From Natrinema gelatinilyticum (GTDB lineage Archaea > Halobacteriota > Halobacteria > Halobacteriales > Natrialbaceae), in assembly GCF_024266705.1 (NCBI RefSeq), contig NZ_CP100756.1, positions 2,604,001-2,668,000 on the forward strand: DNA of 64,000 nucleotides, in the 5' to 3' direction. How positions within the stretch are numbered: position 1 is the first letter of the stretch; each line of letters starts with the position of its first letter. Of the stretch, positions 1 to 9,279 are shown in pieces. The notes under the pieces were generated by a model, which worked only from the letters and a program-made list of their open reading frames with translations, made no database searches and had not been told where the DNA came from. A program made the translations under genes and the position numbers.

Positions 1-1090
1 CGTCGCCGCTCGTGCCGATCTCGTCGTACACCTCGAGTCGGATCGCCTCGAGACTGAGCGGCGCGTCGTCCATCGGTGTATCGTTGGAATCTGCGGGTCG
101 GACGAGTTCCCGGGACTCTGCGTAGCAAACGATCAACAATCGGTAGAGCAAAACGAGTGACTGGGTTTTCAACTCCTCGAGCTGCTCGTCGTCGCTTGGA
201 TCGATATCGAGGTCGTTGGTCTCGACGAAGCCGTGACCGAGGAGCCCCAGTGCAGTGAACCCGGTCGCTTCGAGATCCGCGCCGAGTTCGCGGACGGCCG
301 CCTCGCTCTCCGCCCGGACCGAGTCGAGAACCGACCTGCCCCCGGACTCGCGGAACGCGGCCGCACGGAAGAGAACGTAAAAATACTTGAAGTCCTCACT
401 GCCGTCGCGCTCGAGCAGGCCCGGTAGATCGATCTCGTAGCAGGCCTGCGTCTCGTCAGTGTCGGTCCCACCGTTCCAGATTTCCGAGGCGTCGATCCCG
501 TCGGTTCGAGTCTCGTCTTCGTCTGCCCGGTTGGTCGGCGTGTCGAACTCGTTCGCACGGTACAGCCGCCACGTTCGCCCGTTCGTGAGGATACCCCATC
601 TGATCGTCTCCGGCGTGCGCTCGAGAACGTGGGCAATCCGGTCGGACGCGGTTCGATCGAACGGTCGATCGCCGACCCGCGTCGTGCCGTCGCCGTCTTG
701 GCGGCAAATCGCGACGATTCCGAGTGCGCGTTCGAACGGATCTGTCGAGTCGTCGGCGTCCGATACCGGTTTCTGGCTCTCCTCGTCGACCGCGGTATCA
801 GCCAGAAGGGAGACGTCGACGGCGTCGTCACCGTCTGGCATCGTCTCCTGGACGATCGACCCAAAGCCAAGGACGTCGAGTGCCTCGTGGACGCGGTCTT
901 CGGTCGCGAACTCGCTGTCAGAGACTGGATCCGACTCGCCGTCGAACAGCGCTCGCAGCCGCTCCCTCGCATCGGCCGCCGCCTCGTCGCAGTCCCACGC
1001 CGCTCGGTTCTGGATCTGCTCGTCGAGATAGTAGCTCGCAAAGAGCGTCGAACGAGCGTACGGACGATCCGTCGACGCAGCCTCCCTCAT
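1..1090 (-). CDS. Type IIG / Eco57I-like restriction-modification protein, N-terminal part (runs off left edge)
   Basis: The minus strand is open from an ATG at 1090 to base 1, giving 363 codons with no stop. The protein has an N-terminal region resembling the nuclease/helical part of type IIG and BREX-type methylase-nucleases: a segment near residues 165-180 (WGILTNGRTWRLYR), then CYEIDLPGLLE, then DFKYFYVLFRAAAF, and later QSLVLLYRLLIVCYAE. In the family this block precedes an N6-adenine methylase domain with an NPPY motif, which would lie outside the window. It should cut and/or methylate DNA as part of host defence. It is divergent from the LysE gene, with 119 bp between them. The exact class (stand-alone type IIG, BREX PglX, DISARM) cannot be decided here. 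Confidence 0.75.
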   Translation of the reverse strand, partial: MREAASTDRPYARSTLFASYYLDEQIQNRAAWDCDEAAADARERLRALFDGESDPVSDSEFATEDRVHEALDVLGFGSIVQETMPDGDDAVDVSLLADTAVDEESQKPVSDADDSTDPFERALGIVAICRQDGDGTTRVGDRPFDRTASDRIAHVLERTPETIRWGILTNGRTWRLYRANEFDTPTNRADEDETRTDGIDASEIWNGGTDTDETQACYEIDLPGLLERDGSEDFKYFYVLFRAAAFRESGGRSVLDSVRAESEAAVRELGADLEATGFTALGLLGHGFVETNDLDIDPSDDEQLEELKTQSLVLLYRLLIVCYAESRELVRPADSNDTPMDDAPLSLEAIRLEVYDEIGTSGD

Positions 1091-1209
1091 AGATACACGG
1101 TGTCTCGAATCGTCGGCGTAAGAAACCACTGGTCGATGCAGCCCTGTTCAGCGATTCCACCGAAGACAATACCCTTTTTACCGCCGCACGCTCACTCGAG
1201 AGCGAGACC

Positions 1210-1890
1210 GTGTCTTCCCTCGTTGGTACCACACTGGCCGGCGTGGTCTTCGGGCTCGCCCTCGCGGCACCGCCGGGACCGATGAACGCGATCATCGCCG
1301 AGGAGAGCGTCGTTCGCGGTTGGTCGGCCGGTGTCCGCGCCGGGTTCGGCGTGATGCTCGCGGACGCGCTGTTCTTCGTCCTGACGCTGGCCGGCGTCGT
1401 CGCCGTCATCGATCGCGCTCCCGTCGTCCGGCCCGTGCTCTACCTCGCTGGCGGCTGTCTCATGCTGTACTTTGCGATCGGCGCGGTCGACGAGGCCCGG
1501 TCCGCATCGTCGTTTACCGACGCCGGCCGGGTCGCCGCATCGGGCTTTCGGAAAACGTTCGTGCTCTCGCTGACCAACCCCTACCAGATCGGGTTCTGGC
1601 TCACCGTCGGCGTCGGCCTGCTCGAACCGGGAACCCTCGACGTCCTCGCGTCCATCCCGGTCGCCGGGCATGCGCTCGAGGGTGCGTTCGTCGTCCAGAC
1701 CGGCTCGCCAGCGCTGTTAGCCGGCTTATTCGCTGGTGTAACGTGTTGGGTCGTGGTCTTTCCGGCAACGCTCGCTGCCGCCGGCCGTCGCATCGACGCG
1801 TTTGCACCGGCAGTGGCCGCACTGAGCGCCGTGGTCCTCGTGGGGTTTGGGCTACTCTTTCTGGTGATGGGGACGCTCCGAATCCTGTGA
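1210..1890 (+). CDS. LysE/RhtB family amino-acid exporter
   Basis: A 226-residue integral membrane protein starting with GTG, about 33 bp after a TATA-like CTTTTTA (1174-1180). The N-terminus reads LAAPPGPMNAIIAEE, the signature APPGPMN-type motif at the start of LysE/RhtB exporters. About six hydrophobic segments follow, and a conserved FVLSLTNPYQIGFW lies near residue 120, matching the family's NP motif in the fourth or fifth helix. Members export amino acids or small metabolites across the cytoplasmic membrane; the substrate is not predictable from sequence. Length is typical for the family (about 200-225 residues). It is transcribed away from the restriction gene and converges on the HD-domain gene. 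Confidence 0.85.
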   Translation: MSSLVGTTLAGVVFGLALAAPPGPMNAIIAEESVVRGWSAGVRAGFGVMLADALFFVLTLAGVVAVIDRAPVVRPVLYLAGGCLMLYFAIGAVDEARSASSFTDAGRVAASGFRKTFVLSLTNPYQIGFWLTVGVGLLEPGTLDVLASIPVAGHALEGAFVVQTGSPALLAGLFAGVTCWVVVFPATLAAAGRRIDAFAPAVAALSAVVLVGFGLLFLVMGTLRIL

Positions 1891-1951
1891 CCGGCGCTCC
1901 GCGATTGATCGACCACGTGAAACGGTCGGATCCGTCCCGGCGGCGACGGGG

Positions 1952-2626
1952 CTACTCGCCCAGTGCGGCGATCTCGTCCTCGAGCCACTCGCTGAACCAC
2001 TTGACGCGTTTCAGCCGTTGGTGCGCGATGCTTTCGGCGGTGTCGCTTTGCACGCGCGCGGCGGCGTCGTACCCCCGTTCGAGGACTCGCTCGACCATCT
2101 CGTCGGCGTCCATGTGGGTCCGCGCCTCGTAGCCCATTCGAAGCAACATCAGGGCGGTGCCGTTTGCCCCGATCTTGTCGAGCAAGTCGGCCTCGATGAG
2201 ACACTGGGTCTCCAGGGCGAGGTCGGTCAGGTCGCCCTGATAGGAGTGGTCTTCGATGGCGCGACACACCTGACGAATGAACGATTCCGGGTATTCACCG
2301 CGGGATTCGAGGTACTCGCGGGCGACGCGAGCGCCGGCTTCGGCGTGGAGTTCCTGGTCGGTCTCGAGTTTGGAAACGTCGTGGAAGAGGGCGGCGACGC
2401 GGGTGACGTCGACGTCTGCGCCCTCCCTTTCCGCGATTTCGGTCGCGAGCTCGACCACGTTGAGGATGTGGTTGTGTCGGTACTCGGCGGAGTGCCAGGG
2501 GTACCAGCGCATGCGTCCGCCCTCGTCTTCCTTTTCGACGCTGGCCGTGAGATACTCGAAGACGAAGCCTTTCATCGCCTCGAACTCGGTATCCGTCACA
2601 CCGGTTTCTTTTATTTCAACTCCCAC
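1952..2626 (-). CDS. HD-domain metal-dependent phosphohydrolase
   Basis: I choose the GTG at 2626 because GGAGGG lies 8 bases upstream of it (complement of 2634-2639). This gives 224 residues; the longer open frame up to 2707 has no such site and non-coding-like composition. The HD signature is visible: an upstream histidine in SAEYRHNHILNVVELA, then VAALFHDVSKLE, then VCRAIEDHSY. HD proteins hydrolyse phosphate esters, often of nucleotides, using a dinuclear metal site. The HD core is followed by a helical C-terminus with CLIEADLLDKIGANG, common in archaeal and bacterial stand-alone HD hydrolases of the YedJ type. The substrate is unknown. It is convergent with the LysE gene. Confidence 0.82.
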   Translation of the reverse strand: MGVEIKETGVTDTEFEAMKGFVFEYLTASVEKEDEGGRMRWYPWHSAEYRHNHILNVVELATEIAEREGADVDVTRVAALFHDVSKLETDQELHAEAGARVAREYLESRGEYPESFIRQVCRAIEDHSYQGDLTDLALETQCLIEADLLDKIGANGTALMLLRMGYEARTHMDADEMVERVLERGYDAAARVQSDTAESIAHQRLKRVKWFSEWLEDEIAALGE

Positions 2627-2803
2627 GATAGATCCCTCCGCAGCAGACGAATGATAGTCATTACTGGAATGTTCGGTCGTTCCGTTCTTTAGCCTTTGGT
2701 TCGTCACGATTTCACAGGGTGTGGTTCCGACTGCGACTGTGACAATCCGGCGATGATATCCCGATGCCCTGCTGGCCGATCGCTCGGGTGCCCGCTCCCG
2801 GCG

Positions 2804-3145
2804 TCACCGCAGACCCCGAACGAGCGAGCCGAATAGCGCCGCACCGAGCGGAATCACGACGCTGACGGCGACCACCTGCCCCATCTCGAGATAGGTGTCG
2901 AGGATGCCGGCCATCCCGAGCCACAGCACGAAGGCGACGACGGACACCAGGCCGAATCCGAGACCGACGAGGAGGCCGCGCCGAATCGACGGCTGTACCA
3001 GGGAGACGATCGCACCCCCGAGAACGAACCCGACCCAGTGGACCCACGCGAACGCGAGTCCGACGACGACGCCACCGACTGTCGACAGCCGACGGCGACG
3101 ACCGTCCCCTCGAGTCTCGTCGAGCCACGTACCGATCGACTTCAT
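2804..3145 (-). CDS. Small membrane protein coupled to penicillin acylase
   Basis: A 113-residue protein with a charged N-terminus (MKSIGTWLDETRGDGRRRR) followed by about four hydrophobic segments, so an integral membrane protein of unknown function. Its ATG overlaps the TGA of the upstream penicillin acylase gene in an ATGA, so the two are almost certainly cotranscribed and translationally coupled. The acylase carries a Tat-like signal, so both products would meet at the membrane. I do not recognise a named family. Confidence 0.7.
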   Translation of the reverse strand: MKSIGTWLDETRGDGRRRRLSTVGGVVVGLAFAWVHWVGFVLGGAIVSLVQPSIRRGLLVGLGFGLVSVVAFVLWLGMAGILDTYLEMGQVVAVSVVIPLGAALFGSLVRGLR

Positions 3146-5583
3146 CCGTCACCCTCCGTGAACTCGACGGCAGTGGTGGTGTCCGGTGTCACAAGCGGTA
3201 TCGGCTTGTACTCCCCGTCGGCCCATCGCTGCAGTTGGTCGGCGTAGTGCTCGGAGAACGGCGAGCCGTCGTTGCCACCCGGAAATGCCCCCTGTGACGG
3301 GCTTGAGTCCCCCATCGGACAAATCTGCCGCCAGCTACTCCCGACGTCACTCTCGGCGCGGAAGTTGTCGAGCGAGGCTGCCGATCCGTCCGTCGGATAC
3401 CGCGGATAGTTCAGCCACTCTCTGTCGAAGGGATGGTCGATCGCCGTCGTGTTGTAGTCACCGTAGGTGTCCCACCCGTTCTCCTCGAGTTCGGCGGCGG
3501 TTCGTTCGAGCGCCTCAGCGATCGCAGTGGGGCGACCGTCGGGGAACCACGTCGAGTCCGGCGGAAGCGTGATGAGGACCCAGTCGTTGCCGTAGTACGC
3601 TTCGGGATCACGGCGATCGTCAAGTTCGTCCGCCAGTCGCGGCCGGAAGACTACGTCGCGATAGTGTGCGAGAAATCGTGCGAAGACGAGGGCGGCCCGC
3701 GAGTTTCGGCTCATTCGGTACTCCCAGCCCTCGAGTTCCGCGAGCAGGTCTTCGGCCGCCCCGTCGACGGCATCGCGGCCGTCGTCTATCATCGTCGGGA
3801 CGAACATCGCCGCCCGCTCGTCGTGGGTGTCACGCTGGAGGTCGCGCATGAACTCTGACGTAACGGGTCGATCGCTCTCGACGCGAGTATCCAGCCGATT
3901 CCAGAGCCGAATTCCCCGGAAGGGTGCGGAATAGGCCTCGGCGAAGTAGTGCGGGTAGTCGGCGTCGTCGACGATTCGTTGATTCGCCGTCCCGATATAG
4001 TCGGGATCGACTGCGTGGGGCATCTCTTCGTATGGAATGAACTCGTCCCAGTCGGATTCACCGTACGGAACGAACCCTGGCCACTCCCCCTCTCGACTGG
4101 AGCCATCGAACACACGGGTTCCGGAGACGGGCTCGTCGTCCGTGTACCGGATCGGGACCTTCCCGGTGACGCGATAGAGTGTGTTGCCGTCGCGGTCGGC
4201 GTACACGAAATTCTGGGTGGGCAGATCGAACCGTCGAAGCGCGTCCTGCACGTCGTCGATTCCGTCGCTTCGCGCCAGCTCGAGGATCGCTTCGCTCGTC
4301 CTAGTGGCCGTCAACCCGACCCAGGAGACCGCGACCTGCGTCCGGAGTTCATCCCCATCGCTCTCGGTTTCAAGAATGGGGCCGTGGATGGTCTTTCTGA
4401 CGGTGACCTCGCGGTCGCGTCCGTCCGCGACTTCGATGATCCGCCGTTCGTCGTCGAACTCTCGGTACTCCTCGCCGTACCGGTATCGGCCGTCACGCGT
4501 CTCGTACTCGTAAAAGTCGATCGTATCGGCGCCGGCGTTCGTGAGCCCCCACGCGCCGGACTCGTTTTCGCCGATGACGACGAAGGGGATTCCGGGAAAC
4601 GTGACTCCCCTGGTGTGGGTTTCGGGGCCATCGAGGTGCATCTCGTACCAGACCGGCGGGGCCATCAACGGCAGGTGCGGGTCGTTCGCCAGAATCGGTG
4701 ACCCCGAGCGCGTGTACTCGCCCGAGACGACCCACGAGTTCGATCCGACGCCAGGCGGGGATTCGAACGCCGATACCCACGCCGTCAGCTCGGGGTCGAT
4801 CCGATGCCGACCGATGGATGCGTTTATCCGTTCGTTCTCGGCTGCGCCGTCGCCGTGGCCGAGAATAGTCGCATCGTGGCCGAGCCGGTCGGGAAACAGC
4901 GTTTCGGCGGTGTCCGCTCCCATCTCGGCCGCGACCGTCTCCTTGCGTAGCGTTCGGAAGCTCCCCGTCAGTCCCCAAGAAATCTGTATCGAGGCGAGAA
5001 GTATGTCCATGGGCCGCCAGGGTTCGGGCTCGTATTCCAGGAGGTCGAATTCCTGTGGAAGGGTCCGGTCAAGGTGTCGGTTGACGCCCGCGGCGAACGC
5101 CTCCGCGAGTCGGCCGGATTCGCTCTCCCGGAGACGGTCCCAGCTGGCAGCCGCCGCGCCGGCGAAATCCATCTTCACGTGGAATCGATCGGAGGGGAGC
5201 GCTCGATCGCCGACGATGGCCGAGAGCTGGCCGCGCATTTGCCGGCGCTGGAGGTCCATCTGGAACAGGCGGTCGGCACCCTGGGCGTAGCCGGCAGCGA
5301 AGTAGAGCGCCGCCTCGGAGTCGGCACTGACGTGCGGGACGCCGTCGTCGTCGTAGCCGAGCGTCGCCGACCCGTAGGGGGCGGTCACCTGCGATGGAAG
5401 GTCGTCGGTGGCCGTATCCCACACAGAGCCGCTAAACGGCGCGAACCGATCGAGATAGCTCCGTATGGGTGTGGTGGCCGCGCCTACCATGCCGCCACCG
5501 AGAACGGCCGCGAGAACGCCCCGTCGTGTCCGTTCTCGAGGGCTAAACTGTTCCCTGATTGTTTGTTTAGTATCCCGATCCAT
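3142..5583 (-). CDS. Penicillin acylase family amidohydrolase (Ntn hydrolase), Tat-exported
   Basis: An 813-residue precursor. The N-terminus has a twin-arginine-like signal (TRRGVLAAVLGGG, residues 19-31). The alpha chain precedes a Gly-Ser cleavage point at 280/281 inside GVGSNSWVVSG; Ser281 would become the N-terminal nucleophile of the beta chain after self-processing. Downstream markers typical of the family are ILANDPHLPL, then GVTFPGIPFVVIGENESGAWGLTN, and IGTANQRI. The enzyme should hydrolyse amide bonds of acylated substrates outside the cell, such as beta-lactams, N-acyl-homoserine lactones or acyl-amino acids; the real substrate is unknown. Length fits the family (about 750-850). 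It is followed by an ATGA-overlapping small membrane protein. No SD is obvious at the ATG. Confidence 0.9.
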   Translation of the reverse strand: MDRDTKQTIREQFSPRERTRRGVLAAVLGGGMVGAATTPIRSYLDRFAPFSGSVWDTATDDLPSQVTAPYGSATLGYDDDGVPHVSADSEAALYFAAGYAQGADRLFQMDLQRRQMRGQLSAIVGDRALPSDRFHVKMDFAGAAAASWDRLRESESGRLAEAFAAGVNRHLDRTLPQEFDLLEYEPEPWRPMDILLASIQISWGLTGSFRTLRKETVAAEMGADTAETLFPDRLGHDATILGHGDGAAENERINASIGRHRIDPELTAWVSAFESPPGVGSNSWVVSGEYTRSGSPILANDPHLPLMAPPVWYEMHLDGPETHTRGVTFPGIPFVVIGENESGAWGLTNAGADTIDFYEYETRDGRYRYGEEYREFDDERRIIEVADGRDREVTVRKTIHGPILETESDGDELRTQVAVSWVGLTATRTSEAILELARSDGIDDVQDALRRFDLPTQNFVYADRDGNTLYRVTGKVPIRYTDDEPVSGTRVFDGSSREGEWPGFVPYGESDWDEFIPYEEMPHAVDPDYIGTANQRIVDDADYPHYFAEAYSAPFRGIRLWNRLDTRVESDRPVTSEFMRDLQRDTHDERAAMFVPTMIDDGRDAVDGAAEDLLAELEGWEYRMSRNSRAALVFARFLAHYRDVVFRPRLADELDDRRDPEAYYGNDWVLITLPPDSTWFPDGRPTAIAEALERTAAELEENGWDTYGDYNTTAIDHPFDREWLNYPRYPTDGSAASLDNFRAESDVGSSWRQICPMGDSSPSQGAFPGGNDGSPFSEHYADQLQRWADGEYKPIPLVTPDTTTAVEFTEGDG

Positions 5584-5883
5584 GACACGTGGTTACGTCG
5601 GTCGGTCAAAACAGTTGTGGTCAGTCAACAGTACACACGGTCGCTGACGATCGAGACGACGGTGGCACTCCCCGAGTCCTCGCTCCGCCGCTCCCTTCCG
5701 ACGGCTCGCATCGACCGGCAACTGACGAATCACGGCCCGAAACAGGCTGTCTCCGCCCTCGAGGGCGACGGACGACGGGCTGGAACCGACTGCTACCCAC
5801 ACCTCAGATGTCAGTCCCGTGACTAAAACTATCCGCAACTAACTTCCGTTAAAGTCAAACAGTCGGCTCGGGAAGAGGAGCGT
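5584..5883. other. Divergent intergenic region between penicillin acylase and mcmA2
   Basis: This 300-bp stretch separates two divergent genes. I see no convincing gene; the open frames on either strand have Arg/Ser-rich, shadow-like composition. Near the right end, TTAAAG (5850-5855) sits about 30 nt before the mcmA2 start and may be its TATA element. A purine-rich GGAAGAGGAG (5871-5880) directly precedes that ATG and can serve as its ribosome binding site. Confidence 0.4.
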
Positions 5884-6300
5884 ATGAGCAGCGAACAGGA
5901 AGCGGAGTCGATTCGATGTCTCGTCGCCAAAGTCGGTCTCGACGGCCACGACCGCGGTGCCCACGTCATCGCACGCGCGTTTCGTGACGCCGGCTTCGAG
6001 GTCATCTACTCCGGATTGCACAAGTCCCCTGACGAAATCGTCCAGGCAGCGGTGCAAGAAGACGTCGACGTCCTCGGCATCTCTATTCTCTCTGGGGCCC
6101 ACGACACGCTGGTCCCGAAGATCATGGACGGACTGGAAGAGTACGGCGCCAAAGACGACACGCTCGTTCTCGCGGGCGGGGTCATTCCCGACGAGGACCG
6201 CGAAGGACTCATCGAAGAGGGCGTCGCGGCCATTTTCGGCCCCGGGACCTCGGTCGAAGAAACCATCGAATTCGTCCGTGAGAACGCCCCGCAGCGATGA
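5884..6300 (+). CDS. mcmA2: Methylmalonyl-CoA mutase, small (B12-binding) subunit
   Basis: A 138-residue stand-alone cobalamin-binding domain. The B12 motif is intact: D20-G-H22-D-R-G25 (the His that ligates cobalt in DxHxxG), later GISILSGAH (SxL motif) and [12 protein letters not shown] (GG motif). In archaea methylmalonyl-CoA mutase is split, with a separate large catalytic subunit that is not in this window. The enzyme interconverts methylmalonyl-CoA and succinyl-CoA in propionate, branched-chain and odd-chain acid breakdown. A GGAAGAGGAG sequence lies just upstream of the ATG. The stop overlaps the meaB start in ATGA, linking the subunit to its chaperone. Confidence 0.95.
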   Translation: MSSEQEAESIRCLVAKVGLDGHDRGAHVIARAFRDAGFEVIYSGLHKSPDEIVQAAVQEDVDVLGISILSGAHDTLVPKIMDGLEEYGAKDDTLVLAGGVIPDEDREGLIEEGVAAIFGPGTSVEETIEFVRENAPQR

Positions 6301-7391
6301 GCATGGACTCGGACGACGAATCGCTGCTCGAGGCGCTGTTAGCGGGGGAACATCGGGCGCTCGCCCGAGTAATCTCGAAGATCGAGAACCGCTCGCCGGG
6401 CTACCGGAATCTCGTCTCGGAACTCTACGCGCACACGGGTGACGCAGATGTCATTGGAATTACGGGAAGCCCTGGTGCGGGCAAGTCGACGCTGGTCGAT
6501 AAACTCGCCGAGGCCTACCGCAACCGCGGCGAGACGGTCGGGATCATCGCGATCGATCCCTCGTCGCCGTTCACGGGCGGGGCCGTTCTCGGCGATCGGA
6601 TTCGGATGGCGTCCACCGTCGGCGACATGGACGTCTTCGTCCGGTCGATGAGCGCCCGTGGCACCCTCGGGGGGCTCTCGACGGCGACCGCGGACGCCGT
6701 CAAGGCGATGGACGCCTTCGGTAAGGACAAGATCATCATCGAAACCGTCGGCGCCGGCCAGAACGAGATCGACATCGTCCGGACCGCCGACAGCGTCGCC
6801 GTCCTCGTCCCACCCGGGTCGGGCGACGACATTCAGACGCTGAAAGCGGGCATTCTCGAGATTGCCGATATCTTCGTCGTCAACAAAGCCGACCGAGATG
6901 GCGCAGACCGGACCGTCCAGGAACTGCGGGAGATGGTCCACCTCGGCGAGGAAAGCGGGATCACCGGCGGTGGCCATCACGGTGTCGACGCGACGAGCGG
7001 CGGTGACGACTGGGGCGAGGCCGACGGGGGGGACGGCTCGGGCGACGGCTGGACCCCACCCATCGTCGAAACGATCGCGACGTCGGGGACCGGCGTCGAC
7101 GAGTTCATCGATCAACTCGCGACCCACCGTGCGCACCTCGTCGACTCCGGCGCCCTCGCCGAAAAGGTACGCACGCGCTACGCCGAAGAGATCCGAACGC
7201 TGCTTCGCGAAGACGTCCACGCGATGCTCGAGGCCGAACTCGCCGAACGCGGCGGGATCGACGACCTCGCCGAAGCCGTCCGCCAGGGCGAGACCGATCC
7301 CTATTCCCTCGCGACTGACGTTCTCGAACCCGTCGAGGACTGTCTCGAGGACATAGAAACCGAGACCGGCGCAGTCTCGAAAACCGAGTAG
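6297..7391 (+). CDS. meaB: Methylmalonyl-CoA mutase-associated GTPase MeaB
   Basis: A 364-residue G3E-family P-loop GTPase. Walker A is [12 protein letters not shown] (about residues 54-65), the switch region has [12 protein letters not shown], and the base-specificity motif is NKAD (196-199). MeaB protects and loads cobalamin on methylmalonyl-CoA mutase. It overlaps the B12 subunit by 4 nt, so the two are coupled. Between the NKAD motif and the C-terminal helices there is a Gly/His/Asp-rich insertion (about residues 222-250, including GGGHHG) that looks like a flexible, halophile-specific loop. The C-terminal dimerisation helices appear complete. Confidence 0.95.
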   Translation: MSMDSDDESLLEALLAGEHRALARVISKIENRSPGYRNLVSELYAHTGDADVIGITGSPGAGKSTLVDKLAEAYRNRGETVGIIAIDPSSPFTGGAVLGDRIRMASTVGDMDVFVRSMSARGTLGGLSTATADAVKAMDAFGKDKIIIETVGAGQNEIDIVRTADSVAVLVPPGSGDDIQTLKAGILEIADIFVVNKADRDGADRTVQELREMVHLGEESGITGGGHHGVDATSGGDDWGEADGGDGSGDGWTPPIVETIATSGTGVDEFIDQLATHRAHLVDSGALAEKVRTRYAEEIRTLLREDVHAMLEAELAERGGIDDLAEAVRQGETDPYSLATDVLEPVEDCLEDIETETGAVSKTE

Positions 7392-7557
7392 CGTCAGTCC
7401 GCCACCGGTCGCGCTGGACCATCGCGTGTGCCCCAGCACATCGATCGTTCGTCGATACGTACGTTGCCCCTCTCTCGTCGGGCGATCGACGCCCCGTTTG
7501 TCGCAGGTTCTGACCCTAATCCCGAGGTCTAAGGACGTTGCGGTCCTATACTCACAT

Positions 7558-8496
7558 ATGAAAGCCCGAACCGTCCTCGGTGCAGCGCTCGGAACGGTCG
7601 GCGGCGCGATCGTCGGCAACCGCCTCCTGAAACGGCGTGCGGGTCAGCTCGAGAATCCGTTACCCGGCATCGAGCGAACGTATCGTTGGCGCGGCATCGA
7701 GTCCACGTACACCGTCGCCGGCGATCCGAACGATCCGGAGATGCTCCTGCTGCACGGGATCTACGCCGGTGCGAGCAGCAACGAGTTTGCGCCGCTGTTC
7801 GAACAACTGTCCGAGAAGTACCGCGTCTACGCGGTCGATCTCCCCGGGTTCGGCCGCTCCGAACGGCCGCCGCTCGTCTATTCCGCATCTCTCTACGCCG
7901 AATTCGTTCGGGACTTCGCAGATCAAATCACGTCGGAGCCGATCGTCGTCGCCAGTTCGTTGACGGGTGCGTTCGCTGCCGAAGCTGCCGACGACATCGA
8001 CGGACGCCGACTGGTGTTGATCTGTCCGACCGACGAGACGGGCGACGAGCGACCGTGGGTCCGCACCCTCCTGCGAACGCCGATCGTCGGGACGACGCTG
8101 TACAACGCGCTCGCGAGCAAACCGGCGATCCGGTACTTCTACGACCGCGACGGCTACTACGACTCGGATCGGATCGATTCGGACGAGGTCCAGTACGCCT
8201 GGAACAGCGCCCACCAGCCCGGCGCGCGCTACGCTACCGCCTCGTTCGCCGCCGGCACCCTCGATCCCGACTTCGACCTGGCGACGGAACTGGCCGCCCT
8301 CGAGACGCCGACCACCCTGGTCTGGGGTCGGGACGCCGAGCTCGTCCCGCTCCAGGAGGGTCGGGACCTCGCCGAAGCGGCCGATCTCGACCTCGTCGTC
8401 ATCGACTACGCCACGCAGCTTCCGCACGCTGAACATCCGGACCGGTTCGTCGAGTACCTGAGCGCAGAGTTACCGCGAGTGGATGTCGACGAGTAG
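7558..8496 (+). CDS. Alpha/beta hydrolase
   Basis: I start at the ATG at 7558 (312 residues); the open frame extends further upstream but that part is not coding-like. The start gives an N-terminal segment with a glycine-rich hydrophobic stretch (VLGAALGTVGGAIVG). The hydrolase fold is clear: oxyanion motif LLLHGIYAGASS, then VYAVDLPGFGRSERP, a nucleophile elbow variant VVASSLTG (Ser in the SxS position rather than GxSxG), an acid in LVWGRDAELVPL, and the final histidine in QLPHAEHPDRF. The substrate is unknown. The atypical elbow, lacking the first glycine, is shared with several haloarchaeal and plant hydrolases. Confidence 0.85.
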   Translation: MKARTVLGAALGTVGGAIVGNRLLKRRAGQLENPLPGIERTYRWRGIESTYTVAGDPNDPEMLLLHGIYAGASSNEFAPLFEQLSEKYRVYAVDLPGFGRSERPPLVYSASLYAEFVRDFADQITSEPIVVASSLTGAFAAEAADDIDGRRLVLICPTDETGDERPWVRTLLRTPIVGTTLYNALASKPAIRYFYDRDGYYDSDRIDSDEVQYAWNSAHQPGARYATASFAAGTLDPDFDLATELAALETPTTLVWGRDAELVPLQEGRDLAEAADLDLVVIDYATQLPHAEHPDRFVEYLSAELPRVDVDE

Positions 8497-8527
8497 CCTG
8501 CCGTCCGCCCGACGCATTCGATCGCGC

Positions 8528-9184
8528 TCACTTCTGAACGGTCTCGAGTACCTTCGGTGAGGCGGTCGCCGATTCCGGCTCGTCGCCCATTCCAGTCGTC
8601 ACTACGAGGCGCATTCCGCGTCGGACGCTCATGTCGACCTCGTGGACCTGGTCTTCCGGAAGCAACACCAGCCGGCCGGCGGTCGGGTTCGGACTGTTCG
8701 GAAGGAATACGTTGTATACATCCTGTCCGGCCACGTTCTCGACCGGTGCCGGGCTCTCGCCCGTGACGAGGCCGATCATGTAGACGCCTTCACGTGGGTA
8801 CTCGACCAAAACGACGCTCTCGTACCCGGTCTTTCGCTCGACGAGCGAATCCGCGACCTGGCGCACGCTCGAGTAGATCGTGCTCACGAGCGGCACGACG
8901 TTGATCAGCCGGCCGATGTTGCCGAACAGTTGCCGGCCGACGCTCAGGCGGGTGAAAAAGCCGAGTATCACGATCGCCGTGAGGATCAGGACGACGGCGA
9001 GAAACTCGGCGACGATCTCCACGTTCCCCGTGTACTGTGCGAGTCTCGCGGTGCGGACGACCGGTGTGACGAATTGCAACAACCAGTTGACGAGGAATCG
9101 GAGAACGTACAGCGTGACGGCGAGCGGGGCGACCAGTATCAGTCCCGCGACAAAACTTTTCTTGATAGCTGCCGTGAGTTTCAT
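8528..9184 (-). CDS. DUF502 family membrane protein
   Basis: The ATG at 9184 gives 218 residues starting MKLTAAIKKSFVAGLILVAP, a typical DUF502 N-terminus. Two transmembrane helices are seen (about 11-35 and 58-80). They are followed by the conserved loop with PLVSTIYSSVRQV and a soluble domain with VVLVEYPREGVYMIGLVTG and VFLPNSPNPTAGRLVLL, both family hallmarks. The longer upstream frame to 9631 is antisense-like and belongs to the DUF35 gene region. Function is unknown; the family is widespread in bacteria, plants and haloarchaea. It converges with the hydrolase gene. Confidence 0.9.
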   Translation of the reverse strand: MKLTAAIKKSFVAGLILVAPLAVTLYVLRFLVNWLLQFVTPVVRTARLAQYTGNVEIVAEFLAVVLILTAIVILGFFTRLSVGRQLFGNIGRLINVVPLVSTIYSSVRQVADSLVERKTGYESVVLVEYPREGVYMIGLVTGESPAPVENVAGQDVYNVFLPNSPNPTAGRLVLLPEDQVHEVDMSVRRGMRLVVTTGMGDEPESATASPKVLETVQK

Positions 9185-9279
9185 AGCGACTTTGAAATCG
9201 CCCGGGTGAAATACCCATCGCCGATGCGACCCGTGATCGTAACCGAATACCTGAGAAAGAAACCGTGAGTGCGAGAGCG

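Noticed and set aside
169..1041. 290-residue minus-strand frame at the left edge
   Set aside because: Arg/Ser-rich shadow of the real minus-strand restriction gene, which uses a different frame and is open to base 1.
2627..2707. Upstream extension of the HD-domain gene
   Set aside because: The GTG at 2626 has a good GGAGGG before it; the extra residues are not conserved-looking.
5593..5838. 81-residue minus-strand frame before mcmA2
   Set aside because: No motif, poor composition, lies in a promoter region.
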